From contig JAFZQP010000045.1 in assembly GCA_017620345.1 (NCBI GenBank), forward strand, positions 8,301-72,300: a stretch of DNA of 64,000 nucleotides. Direction: 5' to 3'. Shown here piece after piece: positions 25,834 through 34,931 of this stretch. Every line of letters begins with the position of its first letter. Positions within the stretch are counted from its first letter, which is position 1. The notes below the pieces were generated by a model. It saw nothing but the letters and a program-made list of their open reading frames with translations, had not been told where the DNA came from and made no database searches. This DNA comes from Lachnospiraceae bacterium. Its GTDB lineage: Bacteria; Bacillota_A; Clostridia; Lachnospirales; Lachnospiraceae. The translations under genes and the position numbers were made by a program.

Positions 25834-27430
25834 AAATACTCTCCGTTACAAATACAGGGGTGACTCCCAGATCGAGCTTCCGTATTCCCCTTACGGTGTC
25901 TTTATTGATATTATCAGCCTCATCACTGCTGTATGAATATTCCATGTTGGGATTCACATAGTTTGAAACCGATGTCTCCCGGTATCCGTCAAATCCCGCA
26001 AGTCCGATACTTTTTATCTGCGCCTTCTTCAGAAGCCCGAGCAGCATGATCAGCGGATTATCCGGCATCAGTGCTTCCTCGTCAAGAAGGTCACTGTAAT
26101 TAAGCGTGTAATCAAACTCTCCCAAAGTCCTGGTGATGTTTGATGTTGCGATAAGTTTCGACTTTTCTTTTTGTTCATTAAGAGCCGAACACAACTGCAC
26201 GTATCTTTTGGCATTACTCATGAATACGTAATCCACTTCATAATCTTCGGGTATGAAATTGATCGATATCGTCACACATTTCTTTGCGGCGATATATCTT
26301 TCCACTCTGTCTCTTTGTCTGTATATGTTCCTGCCGGGTCCCATCAGCAGAACGTCCGCTCCTCTGAGGTCTTCGATCAGTTCTCTTACCGAATCGGAAT
26401 CGGCACAGTGCTGCTTCTGATATTCAAAATACTGATCTCTTATATAGTCCGCATCATACAGAAGCCTCTTATCTTCATCCAACGATCCCAGTATCTCACT
26501 AATCGACTTGACCGACAGTTTTCCCATATCCATCAGGAAATTGACATAGTTCGGATGGCAGTCATGCGATGCGGCAAGGTAAAATTTGAACGAATAACCC
26601 CAGCGGTACTTCCTGCTCATCTCAAGCATCGTAACTTCTATCGCTTCAAGTATCTGACTGTTATGATAGGCGGTTCCGTGATATGAGTTCATATGCATGA
26701 CAAGCAGTTCGATCGGGGTGTTGCCCGCACTTTTACCCATACCGTAAAGCGATCCGTCTACGATAAGCATCCGTCCCTTCGGCGGATCATCAAGGAGTTC
26801 TATGCAGTTGGCATATGCAAGCTGGAAATTGTTATGCGCATGATACCCTATACCGATATCACTGTTCAGATGGGAACATGCAAAATCAAAATAATGCCGC
26901 AGCTGTCCTTTATGCAAAAGTCCGTATGTATCCACAAGCGAGAACGCATATGGCTTAAGGTCATTGACAAGCCCGATCAGTTCCGACAATTCTTCATCAT
27001 CATAACTCGTTATCGAAACAGCCTGGGCAAAGACTTTATAGCCCTTTTCCCTGACCTGTCTGCAGAAATCTATCGCTTCATGCATCCTGTGCTTCTTGAA
27101 AATGACCCTGATACCGTCCAGAAAGCACTCCGATGCGGGCATTACGTTTTCTATCGGACATGTCCCGTAATCTATCATGCCCACGATCATCGAATCGCCT
27201 TTTTTCAGTCTGCCGTATGTTCTGTTGATCCCTTCTGTGTCCGGGAAGATCGTGCGGTTTTCATCATAGTTCCTTCCGGCATCGATGAAACCTGTCTCGA
27301 TTATATCCACGCCGGCACTGACAAGACGCTCGAATATATTTATGATATTGCTCTTTCCGAACTCCCAGTCATTAAGGTATCCGCCGTCGCGCAGCGTACA
27401 GTCAAGGAGTTTTATCTCATTACTGCTCAA
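25820..27430 (-). CDS. HMG-CoA-lyase/DRE-TIM aldolase with a C-terminal extension
   Basis: About 537 residues. The N-terminal half is a DRE-TIM metallolyase barrel: LLDCTLRDGGYLNDW at the start (catalytic Arg-Asp), the ISLVD-like SLVDTYG, and the metal ligands in GYHAHNN. Relatives include 4-hydroxy-2-oxovalerate aldolase and glycan-cluster aldolases. The C-terminal 190 residues (from LLMGPGRNIY) form a second domain that I recognise only as frequent in such proteins. Start choice: GGAGG at 27437-27441 abuts the ATG at 27436 but lies six bases from TTG 27430 (LSSNEIKLLD), so TTG is favoured. Confidence 0.8.
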   Translation of the reverse strand: MSSNEIKLLDCTLRDGGYLNDWEFGKSNIINIFERLVSAGVDIIETGFIDAGRNYDENRTIFPDTEGINRTYGRLKKGDSMIVGMIDYGTCPIENVMPASECFLDGIRVIFKKHRMHEAIDFCRQVREKGYKVFAQAVSITSYDDEELSELIGLVNDLKPYAFSLVDTYGLLHKGQLRHYFDFACSHLNSDIGIGYHAHNNFQLAYANCIELLDDPPKGRMLIVDGSLYGMGKSAGNTPIELLVMHMNSYHGTAYHNSQILEAIEVTMLEMSRKYRWGYSFKFYLAASHDCHPNYVNFLMDMGKLSVKSISEILGSLDEDKRLLYDADYIRDQYFEYQKQHCADSDSVRELIEDLRGADVLLMGPGRNIYRQRDRVERYIAAKKCVTISINFIPEDYEVDYVFMSNAKRYVQLCSALNEQKEKSKLIATSNITRTLGEFDYTLNYSDLLDEEALMPDNPLIMLLGLLKKAQIKSIGLAGFDGYRETSVSNYVNPNMEYSYSSDEADNINKDTVRGIRKLDLGVTPVFVTESIYESL

Positions 27431-27815
27431 TCCCATCCTCCGATCGGCTCTTTGCCTCTTCTGTCTCTTCCCTGGCATCTTCGGTAACAATGAACACGAT
27501 CCCGCATATGATGATAAGCGCGCCTACGATCTTGCGTATCGTGATTTTCTCGTCAAAAATAAAATAGCCCCACATTATCCCCCATATAACGGTGACTCCT
27601 CTGTTCGCATAAGCCGAGATAAGCGGCATGTGCTTGATTATCTGCTGCCATGCGACGGCATACAGAAACAGTCCGAACAGAACTATACCGTAATAAAACA
27701 GGAATTCAAAGGACATGAATTCGTATCCGGCTGCACACTTGGATGCGACTCCGGTCAGTGAATATACAGCCAGGAACAGATGCAGGATTATCATATATTT
27801 GATGTCAGATCTCAT
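27420..27815 (-). CDS. Small EamA/SMR-type membrane protein
   Basis: A 131-residue protein with four membrane segments and DMT-superfamily features (NRGVTVIWGIMWGYFIFDEKITIRK), followed by an acidic C-terminal tail. Its N-terminus overlaps the upstream HAD gene by 11 bases, with GGGAGA as ribosome site. Together with 22101-22436 it could form a heterodimeric polyprenyl-phosphate-sugar flippase like ArnE/ArnF; this is inferred from size and context only. Confidence 0.7.
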   Translation of the reverse strand: MRSDIKYMIILHLFLAVYSLTGVASKCAAGYEFMSFEFLFYYGIVLFGLFLYAVAWQQIIKHMPLISAYANRGVTVIWGIMWGYFIFDEKITIRKIVGALIIICGIVFIVTEDAREETEEAKSRSEDGIEQ

Positions 27816-28446
27816 TGATTTTTCTCCCGGCGACTCTTCTGTTGAGTATCAGATGATCTACTCCCGCAGCAACAGCGCTCATGCCGTCTTTTTCCATACG
27901 GTCTCCTATCATCAGGATATCATCGGCATCGATACCCGTGTCCTCCATTATGACCATAAGTCCCTTGGGCGAGGGCTTGAGTTCATCGATCCTGGGATCA
28001 TCAGGGCTGTACTGTCCGTCAACCGAAACACCCATGGCCGAAAGCTTATCACCTGTCGGATAATCAGACAGGATAACAACCTTTTTCCCTTTTTCGCGAA
28101 GTGACTTTATCCAGCCGATAAGTTTCCTGTCAGCCGTCATTGCCACGGCAGTAAGCGGATCATCGTATATCCACTTTCTGACGATCCGGCGGACTCTGTC
28201 GATATCTGTATTCCTGTCGGCTGCAACCTTTTTGATGATCTCCTCTTCAGACGAATTCCCGGTCCAGCCGTCCTTGACTTTTCTGAAGTGCTGCAGTATC
28301 AGAAGATCGCCTGCCGAAAACGGATGAAGGATATAATATCCCATAAGGCGGCCTGCCATGATGGCACGAAGTTTCGGCTGATCATAAAGTGTTCCGTCAA
28401 GATCGAACACATACAGTTTGTAGTCACCTATGTTCTTCTTCATCAT
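27805..28446 (-). CDS. HAD-family phosphatase paired with UbiA
   Basis: A 213-residue HAD hydrolase with FDLDGTLYD (Asp15/Asp17), motif II LSDYPTGDK, a Lys in LKPSPKG, and motif III MIGDRMEKDG. The cap is short and helical. It directly follows a UbiA-family gene with no gap. In actinobacteria a phosphatase removes the 5-phosphate after UbiA makes phosphoribosyl-polyprenol, though that phosphatase is a different family; this HAD is a plausible functional replacement. ATG ATG at the start, no clear ribosome site, so translation probably depends on UbiA. Confidence 0.85.
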   Translation of the reverse strand: MMKKNIGDYKLYVFDLDGTLYDQPKLRAIMAGRLMGYYILHPFSAGDLLILQHFRKVKDGWTGNSSEEEIIKKVAADRNTDIDRVRRIVRKWIYDDPLTAVAMTADRKLIGWIKSLREKGKKVVILSDYPTGDKLSAMGVSVDGQYSPDDPRIDELKPSPKGLMVIMEDTGIDADDILMIGDRMEKDGMSAVAAGVDHLILNRRVAGRKINEI

Positions 28447-29373
28447 CTACACATTGAAAAGTGTCGGACTTGTCCAGTATGAAGGCATCGGTATATCAAT
28501 GAACGTAAGCAGCACAAGGATGATGACCAGTACCGCGATATAAGCAAGAAGCGATTTTTCCTTATAGAGCTTCTCAGGTTTCTGGACCGCCGAATCCGGT
28601 TTGAACGCAATGTACAGATAGAAACAGAACAGGCCGAACACAAACGGCATCGCGATGATGTATTCCATCCTGTACTTGATCATGAACACACCGATAAAGA
28701 ATGTCGCGCACATCGCATAAAAGAACGACGATACAAGAAGACTCGTCTCCGTGTAGTGCGCAAAGCTCTTTCTGTAGAGCCCCGCCACGGACGGATCTCC
28801 GATCATCCTGTATTCGGCAAACCTCTTGGTCGCCATAAGAAACGCACCCGCAAACCAGTACCCTATCAGTATACTGCTGGGCGGCTGATACTCCTGCGTG
28901 ATTATGAACCATCCGAGAAGGAGTCTTATCATATTGTTGATCGACTCTGACAGGACATCCAGATACGGGATATCCTTTGTTCTTATCGGCTTGACGTTAT
29001 AGAGCACACCCATCAAAAGGAGCCACAGTTCCATATACAGGAACATCTTTCCGACAAAGAACGAAAGCCCTACTCCGAGAATGATAAGGATGATATACTC
29101 CGTCATAACAAGCGAAAACTTCATGTTAGCCGATACTACCGGCCTGTTCTTCTTGGTCGGATGATACTTGTCGAACTCGGCATCAAGCCATTCGTTTATC
29201 ACATAATTCGCCGACGCGATAAAACACGTTGCCATGAACCCGAGAACAAACCTTATGATCACTTCGGGTGAAAATGTAAAATCAGTCAGCAATATCGCTA
29301 TCGCGACACCGGGTAATATAAATGCATTTTTGACCCAATGATCCGGACGTGCGATCTTGATATAATTCTTCAT
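28447..29373 (-). CDS. UbiA-family transferase, polyprenyl-phosphate phosphoribosyltransferase-like
   Basis: A 308-residue protein with eight to nine membrane segments. The first Asp-rich motif NEWLDAEFDKYHPTKKNRP and the N-terminal RPDHWVKN closely resemble decaprenyl-phosphate phosphoribosyltransferase (DPPR synthase) rather than quinone-pathway UbiA; the second motif region is YLDVLSESINNMIR. Such enzymes transfer 5-phosphoribose from PRPP to polyprenyl phosphate. It opens the ten-gene glycan operon (AAAGGAG before the ATG), 30 bases after rpe. Specificity for ribose is inferred from motif resemblance. Confidence 0.85.
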   Translation of the reverse strand: MKNYIKIARPDHWVKNAFILPGVAIAILLTDFTFSPEVIIRFVLGFMATCFIASANYVINEWLDAEFDKYHPTKKNRPVVSANMKFSLVMTEYIILIILGVGLSFFVGKMFLYMELWLLLMGVLYNVKPIRTKDIPYLDVLSESINNMIRLLLGWFIITQEYQPPSSILIGYWFAGAFLMATKRFAEYRMIGDPSVAGLYRKSFAHYTETSLLVSSFFYAMCATFFIGVFMIKYRMEYIIAMPFVFGLFCFYLYIAFKPDSAVQKPEKLYKEKSLLAYIAVLVIILVLLTFIDIPMPSYWTSPTLFNV

Positions 29374-29403
29374 GTATACTCTCCTTTATATGTTTGCGAT
29401 CCG

Positions 29404-30063
29404 TTAACTGTATCTTTTGAACAGGTCTGAAAAATATCTTGTGTTTGCTTCCACATCACCGCCGAATATCGATGATCCCATGACAATGACATTTGCTCCG
29501 GCATCAAGCACGGTTGTTACGTTTTCACGCGTTATCCCGCCGTCAACCTGTATGTCTGTATCAAGGCCATTCTCTGAAAGTTTGTCGCGAAGGTTTCTGA
29601 TCTTGTCGGTACACATTTCCATGTACTTCTGGCCTCCGAATCCCGGCTCTACCGTCATGACGAGAAACATATCCGCTTTACCGAAAAACGGCGTCAGCGT
29701 CTCTATGTCCGTATGAGGTTTGATGGCTATCCCGGCCTTCTTTCCCCTGTCATGGATCCTGTCTATCGTCTCGGAAAGCGGTACACACGCTTCCTGATGA
29801 ACAGTCACTATATCCGCACCCGCATCAATGAACTTATCAATGTATCTTTCCGGTGCCTGTACCATCAGGTGTACATCCAATACCTTGTCAGTCGCCTTGC
29901 GGACTGATGTCAGTACCGGTATGCCGAATGAGATGTTCGGAACAAACATCCCGTCCATGACATCGAAGTGAAAGTAATCATTCCCACCCGACTCAGCCTT
30001 CTTCATCTGCTCACCGAGAATGGTAAAATCGGAAGCAAGGATTGAAGGTGATAAAATAACCAT
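29404..30063 (-). CDS. rpe: Ribulose-phosphate 3-epimerase
   Basis: TIM-barrel epimerase that interconverts ribulose-5-phosphate and xylulose-5-phosphate. The 220 residues show all family blocks: LSPSILASDF, HFDVMDGMFVPN, DVHLMV, MTVEPGFGGQ, QVDGGI and GSSIF. Start ATG at 30063 with AAGGAG nine bases upstream. It follows rsgA with no significant gap, as in many Firmicutes. Confidence 0.97.
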   Translation of the reverse strand: MVILSPSILASDFTILGEQMKKAESGGNDYFHFDVMDGMFVPNISFGIPVLTSVRKATDKVLDVHLMVQAPERYIDKFIDAGADIVTVHQEACVPLSETIDRIHDRGKKAGIAIKPHTDIETLTPFFGKADMFLVMTVEPGFGGQKYMEMCTDKIRNLRDKLSENGLDTDIQVDGGITRENVTTVLDAGANVIVMGSSIFGGDVEANTRYFSDLFKRYS

Positions 30064-30065
30064 CG

Positions 30066-30944
30066 TCAATATCTCCTTGATCTAGCTAATTCATTGTAGA
30101 TGTATACATAATCATCGTATCTTCTGCGCGATATCTCACCGTTTTCGACTGCACATTTGACGCCGCAGTCCGGCTCGTGCGTATGTGAGCACGGAGAAAA
30201 CCGGCAATTCAGGTATCCTGTAAACTCTTCATAGTGATCCGCAAGTTCCTCCGGTCTTATATCAAACAGCTCGAATGAACCGAATCCCGGTGTATCGACT
30301 ATATAAGTATTCTTCATGATCGGGATTATCTCGGAATGTCTTGTGGTATGTTTCCCCCTTGCAAGCTTTTCCGATATCTCACCGGTCTTCTGAGCATCCG
30401 TGCGTGTAATGCAGTTTATTATCGATGACTTGCCGACTCCCGACGGACCCGCTACAACAGTTGTCTTATCCGCAAGGGCAGATATCAGGTCGTCGATCCC
30501 TTCCCCGGCCTTTGCGCTTGTAATGAATATCCTGCTCCCGCATCCCCTGTAATCATGCGCGACCGTATCCGCAAGATCATCGCTCGCAAGATCCTCTTTA
30601 TTAAAGCATATTAGCACAGGTATTCCCTGTGCTCTGTATTGCAGGATCATCTTATCGAGTGTCACGAAGTTCGGTTCCGGGCTCGTCAGTGCAAATATGA
30701 TCAGTGCCTGATCGACATTTGATACGTTGGGTCTTATGAGTTCATTGCTGCGCTCAAGAATATCCGAAACATTTCCTATCTTCTCATCGTCGGACACAAT
30801 ATCTATCTCAACATGATCGCCGACAAGCGGTTTCATATTATCATGTCTGAACAGCCCTTTTGCCTTGCATGTAAACAGCCCGTCATCGGTATCGACATAA
30901 TAAAAGCCGCCTATCCCTTTGATTATCCTGCCCTTCATGCTCAT
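30066..30944 (-). CDS. rsgA: Ribosome small-subunit-dependent GTPase A
   Basis: Circularly permuted GTPase that assists late 30S subunit assembly. In 292 residues: an OB fold, then the permuted G motifs in order G4 (FNKEDL), G1 (GPSGVGKSS), G3 (DTPGFG), and a C-terminal zinc module with CRFSPCSHTHEPDCGV. Start ATG at 30944 overlaps the prkC stop as ATGA; the longer reading to 30989 lies inside prkC. Follows the common prpC-prkC-rsgA-rpe order. Confidence 0.97.
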   Translation of the reverse strand: MSMKGRIIKGIGGFYYVDTDDGLFTCKAKGLFRHDNMKPLVGDHVEIDIVSDDEKIGNVSDILERSNELIRPNVSNVDQALIIFALTSPEPNFVTLDKMILQYRAQGIPVLICFNKEDLASDDLADTVAHDYRGCGSRIFITSAKAGEGIDDLISALADKTTVVAGPSGVGKSSIINCITRTDAQKTGEISEKLARGKHTTRHSEIIPIMKNTYIVDTPGFGSFELFDIRPEELADHYEEFTGYLNCRFSPCSHTHEPDCGVKCAVENGEISRRRYDDYVYIYNELARSRRY

Positions 30945-33148
30945 TCTTCCGCCGTGAACGTAACTGCCGTCGGATTGGTAGTCTCCCATGTTCCCTCTGC
31001 CGACAGATATGTTATCGTGATGGCTCCGGAGGAGATATCGTTTATTCCCTTCTTGGATACATTATAAGGGAATGTGGTTGTTGAAAATCTTCCGAGTTCC
31101 TCACCTGCGGGGCTGAGCAGTACGATCACCGCTTCGGATCCTTCCATGAAATTGGCGGGTGCACCGACATCGACCGAACACGAATACGATACCGTCTTCT
31201 TACCGAGACTGACCTTTAAGTCTACCGCGGTTCCCTTGTCAACCATTCCTCCCGCAGCCGGTGACTGTGAAGTTACTTTGCCCTTTTCGACAGTATCCGA
31301 ATTTTCTTCGGCAACCGTTCCGATAGACAGGCCTTCTTCTTCTATAACTACCTTTGCTTCTTCCTCGGTCTTGCCTGTAAGATCCGGCATCGTTATCTGT
31401 TCAACATTCTTGCCGGAACTGATGACGACGGTGATCGGGCTTCCTTTTGCAGCCGTTGTTGCTCCGAGTGGATTCTGAGAGATGACATTACCCTTCTCCA
31501 CGGTATCGCTTTCCTGGAGCTGCTTCTGCATCGCAAAGCCTTCATTCTCAAGCATGACCTTGGCCTCAGCCTCGGACAGTCCGACAACATCCGGAACATT
31601 TACGCCTACGATCTTGCCGCTCGACACAACAAGATTGAGTACCGTACCTGCAGGAACCTCGGTATTACCTTCGATATCCTGAGATACTATATAATCCTTG
31701 TCATACTCGGTGGATTCCTTGTATGTCGCCTTGGCAGTAAGTCCTGCTTTGGTAAGCGCCTCTCCCGCCTCGGCAACGGTCATACCGACAACATTTGGAA
31801 CTATTGCGGTCGATGAAGATGATGTCTCTATCGTCAGTTCCTCACCGCCGTCTGATGAGTCACCGGAGAATGCACCGAAGACTTTTCCTATGACGACTAT
31901 CGCTATTATCGTTATGATGATGGCCGCAACAACGAGCAGTATCGTGACGGCTTTTTCCATCTTGGGATCTACATCATCGTCAAGTTCGTCTTCGTAATAA
32001 TCTTTTCTGTCAGGCTTCTTAGGCTTGGTATTCTTCGTTTTGGGATTCCGGTTTGCGGCAGGCTTTCTTGTTTCTTCTTTCCTTGTCTTTGGCGGCTTCC
32101 TGTCCCTTACTCCAAATACATCTTCATAATCATCCTCATATGCGTCATCCGTTTCCTGTTCATATGACGCCTTCCTCGGAGCAGGTCTTGGCTCCTCCTG
32201 AGGGATCGGCATGATGTTGTCCGTATTGACGAATGCAGTCTGATTCCTTATCTGAATCTTCTCCTGATCGGAGATGTTCTTGGTACCTCCCTCACTCGCA
32301 GGCTCGGAAAATACAACAAATTCTTCATCGGGATTCGTGAGCGAATGCTTGAGGTCGCGTATCAGCTGACCTACATTGGCATATCTTCTGTCAGGGTTCT
32401 TCTGACAGCACTTGGATATGATCTGTTCCACGCTGATCGGAACATCGGGAACATAGATCCTCGGAGACGGCATCTCTTCCTGTATATGCTTTATCGCAAC
32501 GGCAACCGTTGTTTCACCGTCGAACGGAACATGACCGGTCACCATCTCAAACAAAGTGATACCGATCGAATAGATATCGCTCTTGGCATCGGAATACCCT
32601 CCGCGTGCCTGTTCCGGCGAAGTATAGTGCACGGATCCCATTGCATGCGAAGTAACGGTATTGCTTGTTGCAGCCTTGGCGATACCGAAATCAGCAACCT
32701 TGACCTTACCTTCCTTGGATATGATTATGTTCTGAGGCTTAATATCCCTGTGGATGATACCGTTATTGTGTGCGGCCTCGATACCCATTGATACCTGAAT
32801 AGCAATGCTGACCGCTTCCTTGGATGTGAGGCGGATCTTCTTTTCGATGTAATGTTTGAGAGTGATGCCCTCGACAAGTTCCATGACGAAGTAATACATC
32901 CTTCTCTCTTCACCGACATCGTACACATTAACGATATTGGGATGCATCAGACCTGCTGCGGCCTGTGCCTCTGCTTTGAATTTGGAGACAAACCCCGAAT
33001 CCGAAGAAAACTCGGGCTTAAGTACCTTTATTGCTACGAACCTGTTGAGCTTATGGCATTTGGCCTTATACACATCGGCCATGCCGCCGCTCCCGATCAG
33101 TTCGAGTATCTCATATCTGTCCCCTAAAAAAGTTCCTATTTCCAGCAT
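30941..33148 (-). CDS. prkC: Ser/Thr protein kinase with PASTA domains (PrkC/Stk1)
   Basis: Membrane eukaryotic-like kinase that senses muropeptides or lipid II and regulates cell-wall growth. Its 735 residues comprise a kinase domain (1-270; GSGGMADVY, catalytic HRDIKPQN, DFGIAK), a charged juxtamembrane linker (about 290-400), one membrane segment (about 405-427), three PASTA repeats (about 450-660), and a further extracytoplasmic C-terminal domain of about 75 residues. The start ATG abuts the prpC stop with GGAGGAGAG upstream, so kinase and phosphatase are coupled. Confidence 0.96.
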   Translation of the reverse strand: MLEIGTFLGDRYEILELIGSGGMADVYKAKCHKLNRFVAIKVLKPEFSSDSGFVSKFKAEAQAAAGLMHPNIVNVYDVGEERRMYYFVMELVEGITLKHYIEKKIRLTSKEAVSIAIQVSMGIEAAHNNGIIHRDIKPQNIIISKEGKVKVADFGIAKAATSNTVTSHAMGSVHYTSPEQARGGYSDAKSDIYSIGITLFEMVTGHVPFDGETTVAVAIKHIQEEMPSPRIYVPDVPISVEQIISKCCQKNPDRRYANVGQLIRDLKHSLTNPDEEFVVFSEPASEGGTKNISDQEKIQIRNQTAFVNTDNIMPIPQEEPRPAPRKASYEQETDDAYEDDYEDVFGVRDRKPPKTRKEETRKPAANRNPKTKNTKPKKPDRKDYYEDELDDDVDPKMEKAVTILLVVAAIIITIIAIVVIGKVFGAFSGDSSDGGEELTIETSSSSTAIVPNVVGMTVAEAGEALTKAGLTAKATYKESTEYDKDYIVSQDIEGNTEVPAGTVLNLVVSSGKIVGVNVPDVVGLSEAEAKVMLENEGFAMQKQLQESDTVEKGNVISQNPLGATTAAKGSPITVVISSGKNVEQITMPDLTGKTEEEAKVVIEEEGLSIGTVAEENSDTVEKGKVTSQSPAAGGMVDKGTAVDLKVSLGKKTVSYSCSVDVGAPANFMEGSEAVIVLLSPAGEELGRFSTTTFPYNVSKKGINDISSGAITITYLSAEGTWETTNPTAVTFTAEE

Positions 33149-33883
33149 TTATCTCTCCTCCGACGATTCAATGATAACAACCCCTATATTATCCTTCCCG
33201 CCGTTATGATTTGCCATTTTTATCAGGTTTTCCGCAATGTCGGGCACATCAACACTGGTCTTGATGATCCTGAGTATCTCATCATCATCCACCATGTTGG
33301 TAAGTCCGTCGGTGCACATCAGGATCACATCTCCGATATTGAGCTCAACCTCAAAGAAATCGATCTCCACCGAAGGTGCGGCACCTATCGCGCGGGTGAT
33401 TATGTTCTTGTCCGGATGTGACTTGGCCTGGCTTTCATCAAGAGAGCCTTTTCTGACAAGTTCGGCAACAAGCGAATGATCCTTAGTGACCTGTGTTATA
33501 TCCTTATCTATCAGATAGAGACGGCTGTCTCCGACATTTGCAACATAGAGTATGTCATCAGATATCGTTGCGACGACACACGTTGTTCCCATACCCGCAA
33601 AATCTGGCTCCATCGAAGCCTTGTCATATATCTCCGTATTGGCTATCGTTATCGCTTCGCGCATTATCTTAATGGGTGATTTATCCTCACACACCTCAAC
33701 CTCGCGCTCTATAGCCTTGACCGTATATGCCGATGCGTAATCACCGGCCTTGTGTCCGCCCATACCGTCACAGACGATGAACAGGTTATTAAGATTGCCG
33801 AGCGGGTGCTCACAGGTATATACGGTATCCTGATTAAGCTTTCTCTTTCGACCTATGTCGGTCATTGAATAAGTCCTGAGCAT
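33149..33883 (-). CDS. prpC: PP2C-type Ser/Thr phosphatase (PrpC/Stp)
   Basis: Metal-dependent phosphatase opposing PrkC. The 244 residues have the PP2C motifs: RKLNQD, VCDGMGGHKAGDYAS, GMGTTCV, ANVGDSRLYL, CTDGLTN and GGKDNIGVV. Sits between rlmN (10-base gap) and prkC, the standard Firmicutes arrangement. Confidence 0.96.
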   Translation of the reverse strand: MLRTYSMTDIGRKRKLNQDTVYTCEHPLGNLNNLFIVCDGMGGHKAGDYASAYTVKAIEREVEVCEDKSPIKIMREAITIANTEIYDKASMEPDFAGMGTTCVVATISDDILYVANVGDSRLYLIDKDITQVTKDHSLVAELVRKGSLDESQAKSHPDKNIITRAIGAAPSVEIDFFEVELNIGDVILMCTDGLTNMVDDDEILRIIKTSVDVPDIAENLIKMANHNGGKDNIGVVIIESSEER

Positions 33884-33893
33884 TAACTCTCTC

Positions 33894-34931
33894 CTACAGT
33901 GATTCTATGTATTTGCGGCGCAACTGACCGCAGGACGCCTGTCTATCGCGCCCCATTTCCCTTCTTATAGTAACATTTATATTGTTTTTTTCAAGTTTAT
34001 TTTTAAGCTCCACAGCGTCTTTGCGGCTTGTCGGGCTGTAGTTTCTCTCCTCTATCGGATTGATCGGAATGAGATTTACATGAGCTGCCAGACTCTTTGC
34101 GATCCCGGCAAGAAGAACCGCATCCTCCGCTGTATCGTTAAACCCCGATATCAGGCTGTATTCAAGCGTTATCCGCCTGTTTGTCTTTTCAAAATAGTAT
34201 CTGCACGCATCTGTTATCTCGGAAACGGAATATCTGTTTGCAACGGGCATTATAGTCTTTCTTTTTTCGTCCGTGACAGCATGGAGTGAGATCGCGAGCG
34301 TTATCTGGTATTTCCTGTCTGCAAGCTGTCTTATCTTAGGGACTATCCCACACGTACTGGCCGTTATGTTCCTCGCGCTTATGCAGGAGCCCCGGCTGTC
34401 GGTGATCAGTTCGATAAAACCGGTAAAATTGTCAAAATTATCAAGCGGCTCCCCGCTTCCCATGACAACAACGTGGCTCACTCTTTCACCGATATCGGCC
34501 TCTACCGAATAGATCTGCGCCGCCATCTCACCCGCAGTCAGGTTCCTTACAAGACCGTCAACGGTTGACGCGCAGAACCTGCAGCCCATCCTGCAGCCTA
34601 CCTGTGAACTTATGCATACGCTGTTACCGTGTTCGTACTTCAGCAAAACGGTCTCAATGACATTCCCGTCATGGAGCCTGTGAATGTATTTACGCGTTCC
34701 GTCCTCAGACACAAGCGTACTTACTGCCTGTACGGTATATACCGCATATTCCTCTGACAGTCTTTCGCGGAGTTTTTGCGACAGATTGGACATCTCCGAA
34801 AAGTCATTTACCTTTTTGACGTGCAGCCAGTCAAATATCTGGTCTGCGCGAAAGGGTTTCTCCCCCAAAGATGTCATGCATTCCTTAAGTTTATCGTATG
34901 AAAATGATCTTATGTCTTCTTTTTCGTTCAT
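33894..34931 (-). CDS. rlmN: 23S rRNA (A2503-C2)/tRNA (A37-C2) methyltransferase RlmN
   Basis: Radical-SAM methyltransferase. In 345 residues, the cluster motif CRMGCRFC gives Cys113, Cys117 and Cys120; GEPLDN, SLHA and the C-terminal RxxxGxDRQASCGQL segment with the second catalytic Cys are all present. The ATG overlaps the rsmB stop (ATGA). Confidence 0.97.
   Translation of the reverse strand: MNEKEDIRSFSYDKLKECMTSLGEKPFRADQIFDWLHVKKVNDFSEMSNLSQKLRERLSEEYAVYTVQAVSTLVSEDGTRKYIHRLHDGNVIETVLLKYEHGNSVCISSQVGCRMGCRFCASTVDGLVRNLTAGEMAAQIYSVEADIGERVSHVVVMGSGEPLDNFDNFTGFIELITDSRGSCISARNITASTCGIVPKIRQLADRKYQITLAISLHAVTDEKRKTIMPVANRYSVSEITDACRYYFEKTNRRITLEYSLISGFNDTAEDAVLLAGIAKSLAAHVNLIPINPIEERNYSPTSRKDAVELKNKLEKNNINVTIRREMGRDRQASCGQLRRKYIESL

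Noticed and set aside
29374..29403. TATAAA as a promoter for the glycan operon
   Set aside because: The start would fall on the ribosome site of the UbiA gene and no good -35 is present; read-through from rpe is more likely.
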